From Stackebrandtia nassauensis DSM 44728 (GTDB taxonomy: Bacteria > Actinomycetota > Actinomycetes > Mycobacteriales > Micromonosporaceae), in NCBI RefSeq assembly GCF_000024545.1, contig NC_013947.1, positions 2,914,001-2,978,000 on the forward strand: a stretch of 64,000 bases of DNA, given 5' to 3'. Below the pieces are notes generated by a model. It was not told the DNA's origin and did not search any database. It saw nothing but the letters and a program-made list of their open reading frames with translations. Position 1 is the first letter of the stretch; each line of letters opens with the position of its first letter. Shown here piece after piece: positions 1 through 8,607 of the stretch. Both the position numbers and the translations under genes were made by a program.

Positions 1-1
1 G

Positions 2-397
2 GTCGCGCGGATCTCGGAGGGCATCGCCGAGGTCGGGTTGCCCGGCGCCGACGGGACGGCCGCCGAACACGCCGATGGCCTGCGGCGGTTGATCGCGACG
101 CTGGTTCCGCTCGGAGCCAGGATGCACTTCCTGCTGCGGCACTCATCCGCGGATCTCGACGCGGATCTGGCCGCCAACGTCGCGGCGCTCGACGAACCGA
201 TCGACGCGTTCGTGCGGGAGGCGCAGCGGGCCGGGGTGGTCAAGCCGGAACTGGCGCCGTGGTGGGTGATCTCGACGCTGTACTCGCTGACCTACGCCGC
301 CTGGGACGGCGTCGCGGCGGGGCGGCTCGCGCCCCTGGACGCGCCGTCCCAGGTGTTCGACACGCTCCTGGGCGGAATCGGGGGAGGAGCGGCGTAG
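2..397 (+). CDS. TetR-family regulator, C-terminal part (cut by window edge)
   Basis: The reading frame is open from the left edge to a TAG at 395-397, so only the last ~131 residues are seen and the helix-turn-helix must lie outside. What remains is all-helical and ends in a segment with WWVISTLYSLTYAAWDGVAAG, like the ligand-binding and dimerisation domain of TetR proteins. It lies 67 bp upstream of an MFS exporter on the same strand, whose start codon is covered by a palindrome, so it probably represses that pump and the Rieske oxygenase. The family call rests on the C-terminal fold and context only. Confidence 0.6.
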   Translation, partial: VARISEGIAEVGLPGADGTAAEHADGLRRLIATLVPLGARMHFLLRHSSADLDADLAANVAALDEPIDAFVREAQRAGVVKPELAPWWVISTLYSLTYAAWDGVAAGRLAPLDAPSQVFDTLLGGIGGGAA

Positions 398-425
398 GTC
401 CGGCTCACACCTCAACAACTGAACC

Positions 426-476
426 TTGATGCTCTGATTCGAGCACGTGTGTATAGTTCTGAACATGAGTGTTCAG
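426..476 (+). promoter_or_regulatory. Leaderless promoter with operator over the start codon of the MFS gene
   Basis: A TATAGT -10 (452-457) lies 7 nt before the ATG at 465, so the transcript should begin at or next to the start codon. The best -35 is TTGATG (426-431), with a long 20 bp spacer. The palindrome CTGAACA-TGAG-TGTTCAG (459-476) covers the start site and ATG. The upstream TetR protein is the obvious candidate ligand-controlled repressor (inference). Confidence 0.55.
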
Positions 477-1718
477 ATCGGGCAGAGTGCGGACCGCCGT
501 CCGCTGGTCGGTCTGCTCGCCTCCACCACCCTGTCCATCACCGGCAACGCCATCGTCGCGGTGGCCGTGCCCTGGGTGGTGTACGCCCGCACCGGCAGCG
601 CCACCGTCGCCGGACTCGCCGGGGCGGCGGCGATCCTGCCGGTGGCACTGTCGTCCCTGTTCGGCGGCGCGCTGATCGACCGGTTCGGACGCACCGTGTG
701 CGCCGTGGCCGCCGACCTGTGCAGCGCCGCGGCCGTCGCCGCCCTGCCGCTGCTGGACAGCCTCGTCGGACTGGGCACCGGCCTGATCCTCACCCTGGTC
801 GCCCTGGGCGCGGTGTTCGACGGACCCGGAACCGCCGCCCGCGAATCGCTGCGGCCCGACGTCGCCAGGGTCACCGGCACCGAGCTGACCAAGGTCAACG
901 CGTGGGGTGAGGCCGCCGAGAGCGTCGGCAACATGGTCGGCCCCGGCCTGGGCGGAATCCTGATCGCCGCGCTGGGCGGCTTCGGCGCCCTGTGGGTCAC
1001 CGTCGCCCTGTTCCTGGCCTCGGCGCTGCTGACCGTCCTCGCCGTGCCCCGCACCATCTCGCCGCCGCCGCGACCACAGCCGTACCTGCGCGCCGTGGCC
1101 GAGGGCCTGAAGTTCGTGGTGCGCGAACCCGGACTGCGGGCCGTGGCGCTGACGGCCACGATCATCGTCGCGTTCATCGCGCCCTTCGAATCGGTGGTGC
1201 TCAACGCCCACCTACAGGCCACCGGCGCCGCGAGCCAGTACGGGCTCATCCTCACCGCCTTCGCCCTCGGCGGCCTCGCCGGCGCCGTCGGCTACGGGTT
1301 CGCCGCCCACCGGCTCACCGAACGCGGCACCCTGATCGCCTCGGTTTCGCTTGTCGGACTGGGCATCGCCGGATTCGCGCTGCTGCCGCCGGTCCCGGTC
1401 ATGCTGGCGCTGGGCCTGGCCGTCGGCGTCGCGGCCGGACCGATCAACCCCATCGCCGCGGTGATCATGCAGCGCCGCACCCCGGAACGACTGCGCGGCC
1501 GCGTCATCGGCAGCTACACCTCGCTGGCGCTGGCCGCCGGGCCACTGGGCCTGCTCGTCATGGGCCCGGTCGTCGACACCGGCGGACCGGCCACCGGTTT
1601 CGCGGTGATCGGCGCCGGATGCCTGCTGGCGGCGGTGTTCGCCGGTACCGCCCGTGGACTGCGCGGCGGCCAGACCGCCGACGAACCCGACCCCACCACG
1701 AAGGAAGGCACGACATGA
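465..1718 (+). CDS. MFS transporter (MFS_3-like, 12 TM)
   Basis: A 417-residue integral membrane protein, probably a drug or metabolite exporter. It has regularly spaced hydrophobic helices from residue ~15 to ~400, and a loop after TM2 with GGALIDRFGRT, the usual MFS motif A region. An RTPERLRGRV segment lies in the second half. I chose ATG 465 because the -10 box is 7 nt upstream. A GTG at 447 is possible but lies inside the promoter. Its stop overlaps the start of the Rieske gene by 4 bp, so the two are translationally coupled. The substrate cannot be read from the sequence. Confidence 0.85.
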   Translation: MSVQIGQSADRRPLVGLLASTTLSITGNAIVAVAVPWVVYARTGSATVAGLAGAAAILPVALSSLFGGALIDRFGRTVCAVAADLCSAAAVAALPLLDSLVGLGTGLILTLVALGAVFDGPGTAARESLRPDVARVTGTELTKVNAWGEAAESVGNMVGPGLGGILIAALGGFGALWVTVALFLASALLTVLAVPRTISPPPRPQPYLRAVAEGLKFVVREPGLRAVALTATIIVAFIAPFESVVLNAHLQATGAASQYGLILTAFALGGLAGAVGYGFAAHRLTERGTLIASVSLVGLGIAGFALLPPVPVMLALGLAVGVAAGPINPIAAVIMQRRTPERLRGRVIGSYTSLALAAGPLGLLVMGPVVDTGGPATGFAVIGAGCLLAAVFAGTARGLRGGQTADEPDPTTKEGTT

Positions 1719-2911
1719 CCGCCGTCAACCACCAGATCCTGCGACCGGAGACCTACTACTCCCGCGAATGGTTCGACCGCGAACAGGCCGAACTGTTCGG
1801 CGACACCTGGCAGTTCGCCGGGATGGCCGACGACTACGGCCCGCCCGGCGCGTTCCAGTCCGTCCAGGCCGGTCGGCATCCGCTGGTCGTGTTGCGCGAC
1901 GGCGAAGGCGTGCTGCGCGCGTTCCACAACCTGTGCCGCCACCGGGGAGCCGCCGTGCTGCCGCAGTCCGGTGTGGTCAAACGCGCGATCGTGTGCCCGT
2001 ACCACAACTGGACCTACGGCCTGGACGGTTGCCTTTTGGCCACCCCGCAGCGCAAGGAACTCGACCCCGCCCCCGACCGCTCCACGCTCGGCCTGCACCC
2101 GGCCGGGCTGGCGCAGTGGCAGGGCATGCTGTTCGTCCACCCCGATCCCGCCGCCCAGCCCCTCGACGAATGGCTGGCCGACCTGCCGCAGCGCGTCGCC
2201 CCCGTCGACCCGCTGGAACTGACCGAACCGGGCGAACCCGAGGTCCACCACCTGAAGTGCAACTGGAAGATCTTCATGGAGAACGCCCTGGACAACTACC
2301 ACCTCGGTTACGTCCACCGCGACAACCTCGCCGAGTACGACCACAAACGCCAGGAACAACACCAGTGTGGACAATGGCACTGGTCCTTCTACGAACCGCC
2401 CAAGAAGCCCGGGCACATGCCGCCCTCGGAGGTGCGCGCCGGACTGCGTCCCATCCACATCGACCCGCGCTGGTACGGATCGTCCTTCGGCATGATCTTC
2501 CCCAACACCTTCGTCCTCACCGGACCGACGTTCTGGGTCAGCGTCGAGGTCATCCCCACCGGGGCCGAGACCACCACGGTGCGGCTGCGCGCCCGGGTCG
2601 CGGCCGGTCAGAACGGCGCGCTCGCCAGGGGACTCGTCACCGAGGCCGCCGCCCGGGTCTTCCGTCCGATCAGGTCACTGGCCGGTGGCATGGTCTCAGC
2701 GATCCGCACCCGAAGCTCGGTGCGCGCCGCGATCCGCAAGGCGTCCCAGGACCAGCGGCGCTACACCGTCGTGGAGGAGGACGTCTTCTGCTGCGAGGCA
2801 CTGCAACGCGGGATCCGGTCACCACGGTTCAGCATCGGACCGGTCGCCCCGCGCCTGGAACGCGGGGTACTGACCTTCCAGCAAAACGTCCGCGACTACC
2901 TCACTGGTTGA
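1715..2911 (+). CDS. Rieske non-heme iron oxygenase, large subunit
   Basis: A 398-residue oxygenase alpha subunit. The Rieske [2Fe-2S] ligands are C74-x-H76 and C94-x2-H97 (CRH...CPYH). The mononuclear iron motif is ENALDNYHLGYVH, with bridging D193 and ligands H196 and H201; the second carboxylate was not assigned. The family oxidises or demethylates aromatic, quaternary-ammonium or natural-product substrates with electrons from a reductase. No reductase gene is adjacent; the ferredoxin reductase at 62.4-63.6 kb is too far away to assign. It overlaps the MFS gene (ATGA), which suggests that its product or substrate is exported. Its last 11 bp overlap the convergent glucosaminidase gene. Confidence 0.9.
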   Translation: MTAVNHQILRPETYYSREWFDREQAELFGDTWQFAGMADDYGPPGAFQSVQAGRHPLVVLRDGEGVLRAFHNLCRHRGAAVLPQSGVVKRAIVCPYHNWTYGLDGCLLATPQRKELDPAPDRSTLGLHPAGLAQWQGMLFVHPDPAAQPLDEWLADLPQRVAPVDPLELTEPGEPEVHHLKCNWKIFMENALDNYHLGYVHRDNLAEYDHKRQEQHQCGQWHWSFYEPPKKPGHMPPSEVRAGLRPIHIDPRWYGSSFGMIFPNTFVLTGPTFWVSVEVIPTGAETTTVRLRARVAAGQNGALARGLVTEAAARVFRPIRSLAGGMVSAIRTRSSVRAAIRKASQDQRRYTVVEEDVFCCEALQRGIRSPRFSIGPVAPRLERGVLTFQQNVRDYLTG

Positions 2912-3824
2912 AGCGGTACAGGTCGTACTTCTGCATCAGGCCGATGATCTTGTCCGCGTAACCGGGATCGGTGGCGTACCCGGCCTTGTGGACCTCGCGG
3001 ATGAACTGGTCCGGGTCGTCGGTGTGCTTGAACGCCTCGGCGTAACGCGGGTTCTCGCTCAGGAACTGGCCGTGGTCCAGGAACGAGTCCGAAGGGGAGT
3101 CGTAGGCGCGGAACGCGTCGCGAACCGTGGTGTCGTTGCCGTTGATGACTTCCCAGGTCTTGTAGTTCACACAGGAGCTCGCGGTGGAACCCGGGTCGCC
3201 GTCGGCGCACTTGATGCCGAAGTAGTTGTTGGCCTCCTGGGCCAGCCCGCTCTTGCCCCAGCCGGACTCCAGAATGGCCTGTGCCGAGGCCACCGAGGCC
3301 GGGACGCCGAAGCGTTCCTGACCGGCCTTGGCGGCGTTGCCGACGTTGTTGATGAACTCCTGCCGGGAACCCGGTTTGCCGGAGGCGGGGGCGATCTGGG
3401 TCGGGCTGGCCTCGGCCGGTTTCCCGCCCGGGCCGAGCACCTCGCGCAGCGGGTTGGGCGTCGGGGTGGGCACCTTCGACGGTGTCGAACCCCCTGATCC
3501 TTTGGGGCCCTTGATGTTCTTGGCGGCCAGTTGCTGGTTGAGGTCCCGCATCGAGCGCTGGTTGCGCTGCTCGGCGCGGGCGTGCGCCTGCGCGGCCTTG
3601 CCGACGTTGCCCGCCGTGGTGTTGGTGCCGGTGATGAGCTCGCCGGTCTGCTTGGCCAGTGTGTCCAGCACCTGGCGAAGTCGTTGCACCGCCGAGAAAC
3701 CGGTGTTGGCCTGGGTGGACTGTTGCAGCGGGCCGGACATAGTGCGCAGGTAGGACTCGGCGTCGGCGCCGACACGGCCGATGCGTTGCCCGGTGTTCTG
3801 CACTTGGGAAACGTCGATGTGCAC
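2901..3824 (-). CDS. ESX-like (WXG100/EspC-type) protein with C-terminal glucosaminidase domain
   Basis: A 307-residue peptidoglycan hydrolase candidate. Residues ~1-100 form a helical hairpin without a signal peptide or TM segment, resembling EspC/WXG100 type VII substrates. A Pro/Thr/Ser/Gly-rich linker (~105-150) leads to a FlgJ/LytG-type endo-beta-N-acetylglucosaminidase domain (~153-307) with catalytic E186 in AILESGWGKSG and the YFGIK motif. The GTG start at 3824 is chosen because AGGAG lies 6 nt upstream. With no Sec signal, secretion by an ESX system is inferred from the head domain. No ESX machinery is in the window. Confidence 0.75.
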   Translation of the reverse strand: MHIDVSQVQNTGQRIGRVGADAESYLRTMSGPLQQSTQANTGFSAVQRLRQVLDTLAKQTGELITGTNTTAGNVGKAAQAHARAEQRNQRSMRDLNQQLAAKNIKGPKGSGGSTPSKVPTPTPNPLREVLGPGGKPAEASPTQIAPASGKPGSRQEFINNVGNAAKAGQERFGVPASVASAQAILESGWGKSGLAQEANNYFGIKCADGDPGSTASSCVNYKTWEVINGNDTTVRDAFRAYDSPSDSFLDHGQFLSENPRYAEAFKHTDDPDQFIREVHKAGYATDPGYADKIIGLMQKYDLYRFNQ

Positions 3825-3854
3825 GAAAGACTCCTGGGGTCGGGAAGCCCCACC

Positions 3855-3883
3855 AGCATATGCAAATCGATTTGTGTCCGCAA
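3855..3883 (-). promoter_or_regulatory. Promoter with palindromic spacer for the glucosaminidase gene
   Basis: Read on the minus strand, TTGCGG (3878-3883) and TATGCT (3855-3860) are separated by 17 bp. The perfect palindrome CAAATCGATTTG (3863-3874) sits in the spacer and may be an operator. It lies in the intergenic space divergent to the NB-ARC gene. Confidence 0.45.
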
Positions 3884-3958
3884 GGGCGTCGCCCCGGTCG
3901 GAACGCTTGGTACCGTGTTGACCGCCCCCCGTGTTGCCTTTCCCTGGTAGGACAGCCG

Positions 3959-5359
3959 ATGCGTCAAGCACCCGCCGTGCCGGACTGCCGGACCCCGGAC
4001 GAGGTCTGCGCCTATCTCCAGCAGTTGCGCACCTGGGCCGGTGGGGTGTCGTTCCGCGAACTCACCCTGCGCGACAACGCGATCCGGCTGTCCCGCAACG
4101 CCCGCCAGACCGCCCGGCAGACCGTCAACGACTGTTTCCAGCAGGGCCGCAAACGGCTCGACCGGGATCTGGTGCTGGACATCGCCAAGGCGCTCGGCCT
4201 GCCGGAGGCGTCGCTGCTGCGACTCGACCAGGTCTGCCAGGTGGCCGACGGCCGTCGCTCCATCGCGGCCCTGGCCGACGTCTCCGACTCCATTCCGGCG
4301 GGCAGCGGCGAGTTCACCGGACGCGAACCGCTGCTGGAGCGGGCACTGACCGCCGTCGAGGACGCCTGGGCGCGCAGAAGCCAGCCGGTGGTGGCGTTCA
4401 CCGGCCCGGCGGGCATGGGCAAGACGGAACTGGCCGTCCAGCTGGCACACCGGCTGCCGCGGAAGTATCCGGACCTGAGCAGACGATTCTTCGTGGACCT
4501 CCACGGCTTCGACACCCGGCTGGAACCCACGCCACCGTTCGAGGTGCTGGCCGCGATCGTCAAACTGCTGGGCGTGCGCGACTCCGCGATCCTCGCGCTG
4601 TCCACGGTGGAACAGATGTGGGACCGGCTGCTGAACACCCTCGCCGGTCAACGCGCGCTGCTGCTGCTGGACAACGTCTCCGACGCGGCCCACCTCGGCC
4701 AGTTCACCAGCGGCGCGCCGAACCTGGCCATCGTCGCCACCTCCCAGGAGCGGCTGCCGCTGACCGAACCCGGCCACGGCATAGAGGTCGGCCCGCTCGA
4801 CTATCCCTCGTGCGTCCGGCTACTGGACGGATTCGACCGGCTCGGCCGCGTGAACCGGGAACCGGGCGTGACGGTGCGGCTCATCAACGAGCTGTGCGGC
4901 GGCCGTCCCTTCGACCTGGTCGCACTTGGCGGCCAGCTCTCCGACCCGGCCGAGGCCGCGTGGAGCCTGGCCGACCACGCCGACCGGCTGGCCGCGCTGC
5001 CCCGCGACGAGGCCAGCCACCCGATCCTGGCCGGGTCGTGCCACCGCCTCGAACCCGAGATCCGACGGGTGTTCCGGCTGTTGGGTCTGTATCCCGGCTT
5101 CGACTTCTCCGCGTACGACATCGCCGTCCTGGCCGATCGCGACGTCGACCTGATCGACAAGTACCTGGAGCGGCTGTACGACCGGCACCTGTTGGTGCGA
5201 CGGCACGCGCACCGCTACCGGCTGCACGACGTCGTGGCCGCGTATTCACGCAGGCTGCTGCACCGCGAGGAGTCGCCCACCAACCAGCGACAGGCGTTGC
5301 GGCGGTTGCACACCGCCACGACCCTCAACGCGAACAACCGCCTCGGTCCGCGTCGCTGA
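3959..5359 (+). CDS. HTH plus NB-ARC ATPase regulator
   Basis: A 466-residue STAND-type protein. The first ~100 residues are helical and resemble the XRE-like heads found on actinobacterial NB-ARC proteins. A P-loop follows (GPAGMGKT, 149-156), with a Walker B-like strand RALLLLDNVSD near residue 235, then winged-helix-like segments (DLIDKYLERLYDRHLLVRRH). It lacks the C-terminal TPR array usual in AfsR-type regulators, so it may be a short version. ATG 3959 was chosen over upstream in-frame codons because GGTAGGA precedes it and the upstream residues look non-protein-like. It is divergent from the glucosaminidase gene. The target is unknown. Confidence 0.7.
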   Translation: MRQAPAVPDCRTPDEVCAYLQQLRTWAGGVSFRELTLRDNAIRLSRNARQTARQTVNDCFQQGRKRLDRDLVLDIAKALGLPEASLLRLDQVCQVADGRRSIAALADVSDSIPAGSGEFTGREPLLERALTAVEDAWARRSQPVVAFTGPAGMGKTELAVQLAHRLPRKYPDLSRRFFVDLHGFDTRLEPTPPFEVLAAIVKLLGVRDSAILALSTVEQMWDRLLNTLAGQRALLLLDNVSDAAHLGQFTSGAPNLAIVATSQERLPLTEPGHGIEVGPLDYPSCVRLLDGFDRLGRVNREPGVTVRLINELCGGRPFDLVALGGQLSDPAEAAWSLADHADRLAALPRDEASHPILAGSCHRLEPEIRRVFRLLGLYPGFDFSAYDIAVLADRDVDLIDKYLERLYDRHLLVRRHAHRYRLHDVVAAYSRRLLHREESPTNQRQALRRLHTATTLNANNRLGPRR

Positions 5360-5370
5360 CGACCCGGCCC

Positions 5371-6264
5371 TCAGACCTTCGCGCGCTCCAGCGTGCTGAC
5401 GAAGTGCTGCGGCTGTCCCGACTGCTGCTCTTTGTGGACGATCGCCAACGGGCACTGGCTCGTGCGCATCAGCGTGTAGCCCGTCGAACCCAGCAGCCGG
5501 GTCCGCAGCTTGCCGCGATGCCGGGAACCCAGCACCAGCATGCTCGCCGAACTCGAGAAGTCGAGCAGCGCCGCGACGGGGTCGAGGGCGTGCACCGAGA
5601 ACAGGTGCACCGCGACCGTCGGGTACCTGTCGCGCCACTCGCCCACCCAGTTGGCCAGCAGCCGGTTGGCGCGTTCGTGCTCGCGCTCCGAGATCTGTGA
5701 CGCGTCGCGGGTGTACGGGTAGTTGAACGCGTGTACCGCGTGCAGCGGGACGCCGCGGGCTTCGGCTTCGGTGAAGGCGTAGCCGATGGCGTCGCGTCCG
5801 GTGGGGGCTCCGCTGACTCCGACGACGACGGGCGCGTCGGTGGCGGGCTCGGTGCCGCGGGCCATCATGACCGGCCGGTGGGCGCGGGTGACCACGTCGA
5901 GCGCGACGGAGCCGAGCAGCAGCTGCGAGACTCCGCCAGCGCCCCGGGACCCGATGACCAGGACGGCGGATTTGTCGGATTCGTCCAGCAGGACGGTGGA
6001 CGCGGAGGCATCGATGATCTCGGTGGTGATCTCGAGCCCGGGCCGGGCGTCCAGGGCGGTGCGAAGCGCGGCCGCCATGGTCGCCGAAACGTCATGGGGA
6101 ACAAGGGTTTCGGCGTCGGCGGTCGCACCGGAAACACGTGCGTGCACCACTCGCAGCGGTGCGTCACGCAGTGCCGCTTCTGCGGCTGCCAGGGAGACCG
6201 CGGCGAGACTTTCCGCCGAACCGTCTACCCCGACGACAACGGGTGCGGACGTTGTATTTTTCAT
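5371..6264 (-). CDS. Universal stress protein, two UspA domains
   Basis: A 297-residue tandem Usp protein, domains ~8-140 and ~150-290. The first domain carries the ATP-binding pattern GSRGAGG...GSV; the second has GSRHRGKLRTRLLGST. Both begin with the typical VVVGVDGS / VVVGVSG strand. Actinobacterial tandem Usps accumulate in hypoxia and stationary phase. ATG 6264 has GGGAG 9 nt upstream. It converges with the NB-ARC gene and is divergent to the epimerase operon. No SigB-type box was found in front of it, unlike several neighbours. Confidence 0.9.
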   Translation of the reverse strand: MKNTTSAPVVVGVDGSAESLAAVSLAAAEAALRDAPLRVVHARVSGATADAETLVPHDVSATMAAALRTALDARPGLEITTEIIDASASTVLLDESDKSAVLVIGSRGAGGVSQLLLGSVALDVVTRAHRPVMMARGTEPATDAPVVVGVSGAPTGRDAIGYAFTEAEARGVPLHAVHAFNYPYTRDASQISEREHERANRLLANWVGEWRDRYPTVAVHLFSVHALDPVAALLDFSSSASMLVLGSRHRGKLRTRLLGSTGYTLMRTSQCPLAIVHKEQQSGQPQHFVSTLERAKV

Positions 6265-6352
6265 GGTTCCATTCTCCCTCAACGATTCTCAGTATGGCAG
6301 GGCCATTTGGACTCGTGGGGTGATGCTCTTTGGACGTCCATTCGCGACGCAG

Positions 6353-6378
6353 GGTTCGCGAACGGTTCTGATGGGTAG
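6353..6378 (+). promoter_or_regulatory. SigB/SigF-type promoter for the epimerase operon
   Basis: GGTT (6353-6356), 16 bp, GGGTAG (6373-6378). The ATG at 6388 lies 9 nt after the -10-like element and has no Shine-Dalgarno, so the mRNA is probably leaderless. The last base (G) departs from the GGGTAA/C/T consensus. Confidence 0.45.
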
Positions 6379-6387
6379 CCGTCCTCC

Positions 6388-7443
6388 ATGAATACCAAAC
6401 GCATCGCCGTCACGGGCGCGACCGGGAATATCGGCACCAGCGTCGTCAGCGCGCTGGCCGAGGACAGCCGGGTCGGCTCGATACTCGGGGTCGCCCGCCG
6501 CAAACCCCGCTGGACCTGTCCGAAACTCCAGATGGTCACCGCCGACATCGCCGAGGACCCGCTGGAGGGCCTGTTCGACGGCTGCGACGCCGTCATCCAC
6601 CTGGCGTGGCTGTTGCAGCCGACCCACAACCCCGCCGTCACCTGGCGCACCAACGTCCTGGGTGGCAAGCGGGTGTTCGAGGCCGCCGCCGGTGCCGGGG
6701 TGCCCGCGCTGGTCTACGGGTCCTCGGTCGGGGCGTACTCGCCGGGTATCGACGACCTGCCCGTCACCGAGAACTGGTCGACGGACGGCTGGCCCGGCGC
6801 GGCGTACACCCGCGAGAAGGCTTATATGGAGCGACTTCTGGACATCTTCGCCGCCGAGCACCCGAAGCTGCGGGTCGCCAGGCTGCGGCCGGGTTTCGTG
6901 TTCAAACGCGAGTCCGCCAGCTCCCAGCGTCGGCTGTTCGCCGGTCCACTGCTGCCGAACGCGCTGCTGCGTCCGGGCCTGATCCCGTTCGTGCCGAACC
7001 TGCCGGGGGTGCGCGCCCAGGTGGTGCACAGCTTCGACGTGGCCCGCGCCTACGTGGCGGTGACCCTGTCGGAGGCCGAGGGCGCCTTCAACGTCGCCAC
7101 CGAGCCCCCCGTCACCAGCGAGATGATCGCCGAACTGTTGCGGGCCCGCCGTTTCGGCCTGCCCACCAAGGCCGCGCGCACGGCACTGGCGGCGGCGTGG
7201 CGGCTGCACGCCGTCCCGGCCTCGCCGGGACTGTTCGACGCGTTGTGCCGCCTGCCGGTCATGGACACCACCCGGATCCGCGAGGAACTGGGCTGGCAAC
7301 CGGGCTACACGGCCATGGAGACCATGCGGGAACTGTTCGACGGGCTGCGCGACGGCGCCGGGTTCGCCACTCCGCCGCTGCGCCCACGCGTCCCGGGCGG
7401 ACGCCTGGGCGAACTCAGAACCGGTGTGGGGCAACGGTCATGA
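6388..7443 (+). CDS. NAD(P)-dependent epimerase/dehydratase family protein (extended SDR)
   Basis: A 351-residue extended short-chain dehydrogenase. The nucleotide-binding turn is G10-ATGNIG near the N-terminus, followed by a D-x-V-I-H-L-A-W segment and the catalytic YTREK with an upstream YGSSVGAY serine strand. The family interconverts nucleotide sugars or reduces small carbonyls; the substrate is not evident. It is the first gene of a two-gene operon with the DUF6766 protein (ATGA overlap) and appears to start on a leaderless stress-type transcript. Confidence 0.85.
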   Translation: MNTKRIAVTGATGNIGTSVVSALAEDSRVGSILGVARRKPRWTCPKLQMVTADIAEDPLEGLFDGCDAVIHLAWLLQPTHNPAVTWRTNVLGGKRVFEAAAGAGVPALVYGSSVGAYSPGIDDLPVTENWSTDGWPGAAYTREKAYMERLLDIFAAEHPKLRVARLRPGFVFKRESASSQRRLFAGPLLPNALLRPGLIPFVPNLPGVRAQVVHSFDVARAYVAVTLSEAEGAFNVATEPPVTSEMIAELLRARRFGLPTKAARTALAAAWRLHAVPASPGLFDALCRLPVMDTTRIREELGWQPGYTAMETMRELFDGLRDGAGFATPPLRPRVPGGRLGELRTGVGQRS

Positions 7444-7835
7444 AGGGGCGAACGCATGAGCATCTGCGGCGCTGGGGTGCCGTCTATGTCCTGGTGATCC
7501 TGTTCGCCGGTTCCTGGGTGGGGCAGTTCCTCGCCCAGCTTTCCGAGTTCACCTCGGAACAGCGGCAGCACGGGGTCGCGTTCTCCTGGGGCGATTTCGC
7601 CTCGACGTTCATGGCCTCCACGTTCGAGAACTGGCAGAGCGAGTGGCTGCAACTGGTGTTCCAGGCGATCCTGCTGCTGGGCGCCAAACACCTGATCTTC
7701 CGCGCCGACTCGGAGGACCTGGAACGCATCGAGAAGAAGATCGACGACGTCCGCGCCGAGATGGGTCTGGCGGAGAAACCGCCCTCCGACCCCGAGCGCG
7801 CCAGCGACAAACGGAAACAGCAGTACGGCCGCTGA
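7440..7835 (+). CDS. DUF6766 membrane protein
   Basis: A 131-residue protein with two membrane segments (~12-31 and ~74-92), a conserved FENWQSEWLQ motif between them, and a charged, Lys-rich C-tail. This arrangement matches the actinobacterial DUF6766 family, whose function is unknown. Its ATG overlaps the stop of the epimerase (ATGA). DUF6766 genes often sit among stress genes such as hemerythrins and sigma-B targets, as here. Confidence 0.75.
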   Translation: MKGRTHEHLRRWGAVYVLVILFAGSWVGQFLAQLSEFTSEQRQHGVAFSWGDFASTFMASTFENWQSEWLQLVFQAILLLGAKHLIFRADSEDLERIEKKIDDVRAEMGLAEKPPSDPERASDKRKQQYGR

Positions 7836-7840
7836 GTGTC

Positions 7841-7866
7841 GTTTCGACGCCGACGACCCCGGGTAA
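7841..7866 (+). promoter_or_regulatory. SigB/SigF-type promoter for hemerythrin 1
   Basis: GTTT (7841-7844), 16 bp, GGGTAA (7861-7866), 43 bp upstream of the hemerythrin ATG. This is a near-perfect match to the SigB/SigF consensus of streptomycetes and mycobacteria. Confidence 0.7.
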
Positions 7867-7909
7867 TCCGGGGTGTGAAGCCAGCACAACCGCTCAGACA
7901 GGAGCGATC

Positions 7910-8464
7910 ATGCATGACAACAATCTGATCAACGTGATCACCGCGGACCATCGTGCCGTCGAGGCGGCGTTCTCCGAACTGGAGGCGAACCTGACGACGC
8001 CGAAGCAGCGTCGCGACCTGGTGGATCACGTCATCGCCGAACTGGTGCGGCACTCGGTCGCCGAGGAACAGTTCATGTACCCGGCGGTGCGCAAGTACGT
8101 CCCGGGGGGCGACGAGATGGCCGACCACGAGATCGAGGAACACGCCGAGGCCGAACGGGTCATGAAGGACCTGGACGAGATGGACGTGTCCGATCCCGGC
8201 TTCGAGATCAAACTCCAGGAACTGATGCACGACATCCGGCACCACGTCCAGGAGGAGGAGACCACGCTGCTGCCGACACTGGCCGCCGCGTGCTCGGCGT
8301 CCGAGCTGGAGGACCTGGGGGAGAAGGTCCTGGCGGCCAAGAAGGTCGCCCCGACCCGGCCGCACCCGTCGGCCCCCGACACGCCACCGGCCAACCTGAT
8401 CGTGGCGCCCGGCGCCGGTCTGATCGACCGGATCCGCGACGCGCTGTCAGGCCGCCAAACCTGA
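7910..8464 (+). CDS. Hemerythrin-like (HHE) domain protein 1
   Basis: A 184-residue cytosolic protein with an N-terminal four-helix HHE cation-binding domain (~1-130). Expected diiron ligands are present: ITADHR (H14), LVRHSVAEEQ, EHAEAE and IRHHVQEEE. These proteins bind O2, NO or iron, or scavenge oxidants. ATG 7910 follows GGAG. It is a close paralogue of the gene at 27.9 kb, sharing the ADHR..., VIAELVRHxxAEE and RHHVxEEE blocks and the same promoter type. A strong hairpin ends the transcript. Confidence 0.9.
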   Translation: MHDNNLINVITADHRAVEAAFSELEANLTTPKQRRDLVDHVIAELVRHSVAEEQFMYPAVRKYVPGGDEMADHEIEEHAEAERVMKDLDEMDVSDPGFEIKLQELMHDIRHHVQEEETTLLPTLAAACSASELEDLGEKVLAAKKVAPTRPHPSAPDTPPANLIVAPGAGLIDRIRDALSGRQT

Positions 8465-8480
8465 TTCGATCGCCATGAAC

Positions 8481-8525
8481 CGCGTCGTCCCGCGGGATCC
8501 GCACCGGGTCCCGCGGGACGACGCG
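8481..8525. terminator. Rho-independent terminator
   Basis: A perfect 17 bp stem (8481-8497 with 8509-8525), an 11 nt loop, then TTT. It lies between hemerythrin 1 (+) and the SDR gene (-), so it can serve both strands. An AT-rich stretch (8567-8583) follows without an assignable role. Confidence 0.85.
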
Positions 8526-8607
8526 TTTCCCGTTCTGGAACGAATCATCCCAGCTCACCAATCACATCTTTTATAGATATATCGTCTGCGAGGCTTCTCG
8601 AAAACCC

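Noticed and set aside
405-1211. Long minus-strand frame opposite the MFS gene
   Set aside because: Low-complexity Gly/Arg/Gln composition typical of antisense frames in GC-rich DNA.
992-1714. N-terminal extension of the Rieske oxygenase
   Set aside because: It overlaps the MFS gene and is Arg/Pro-rich. The ATG at 1715 (ATGA overlap) gives the normal family N-terminus.
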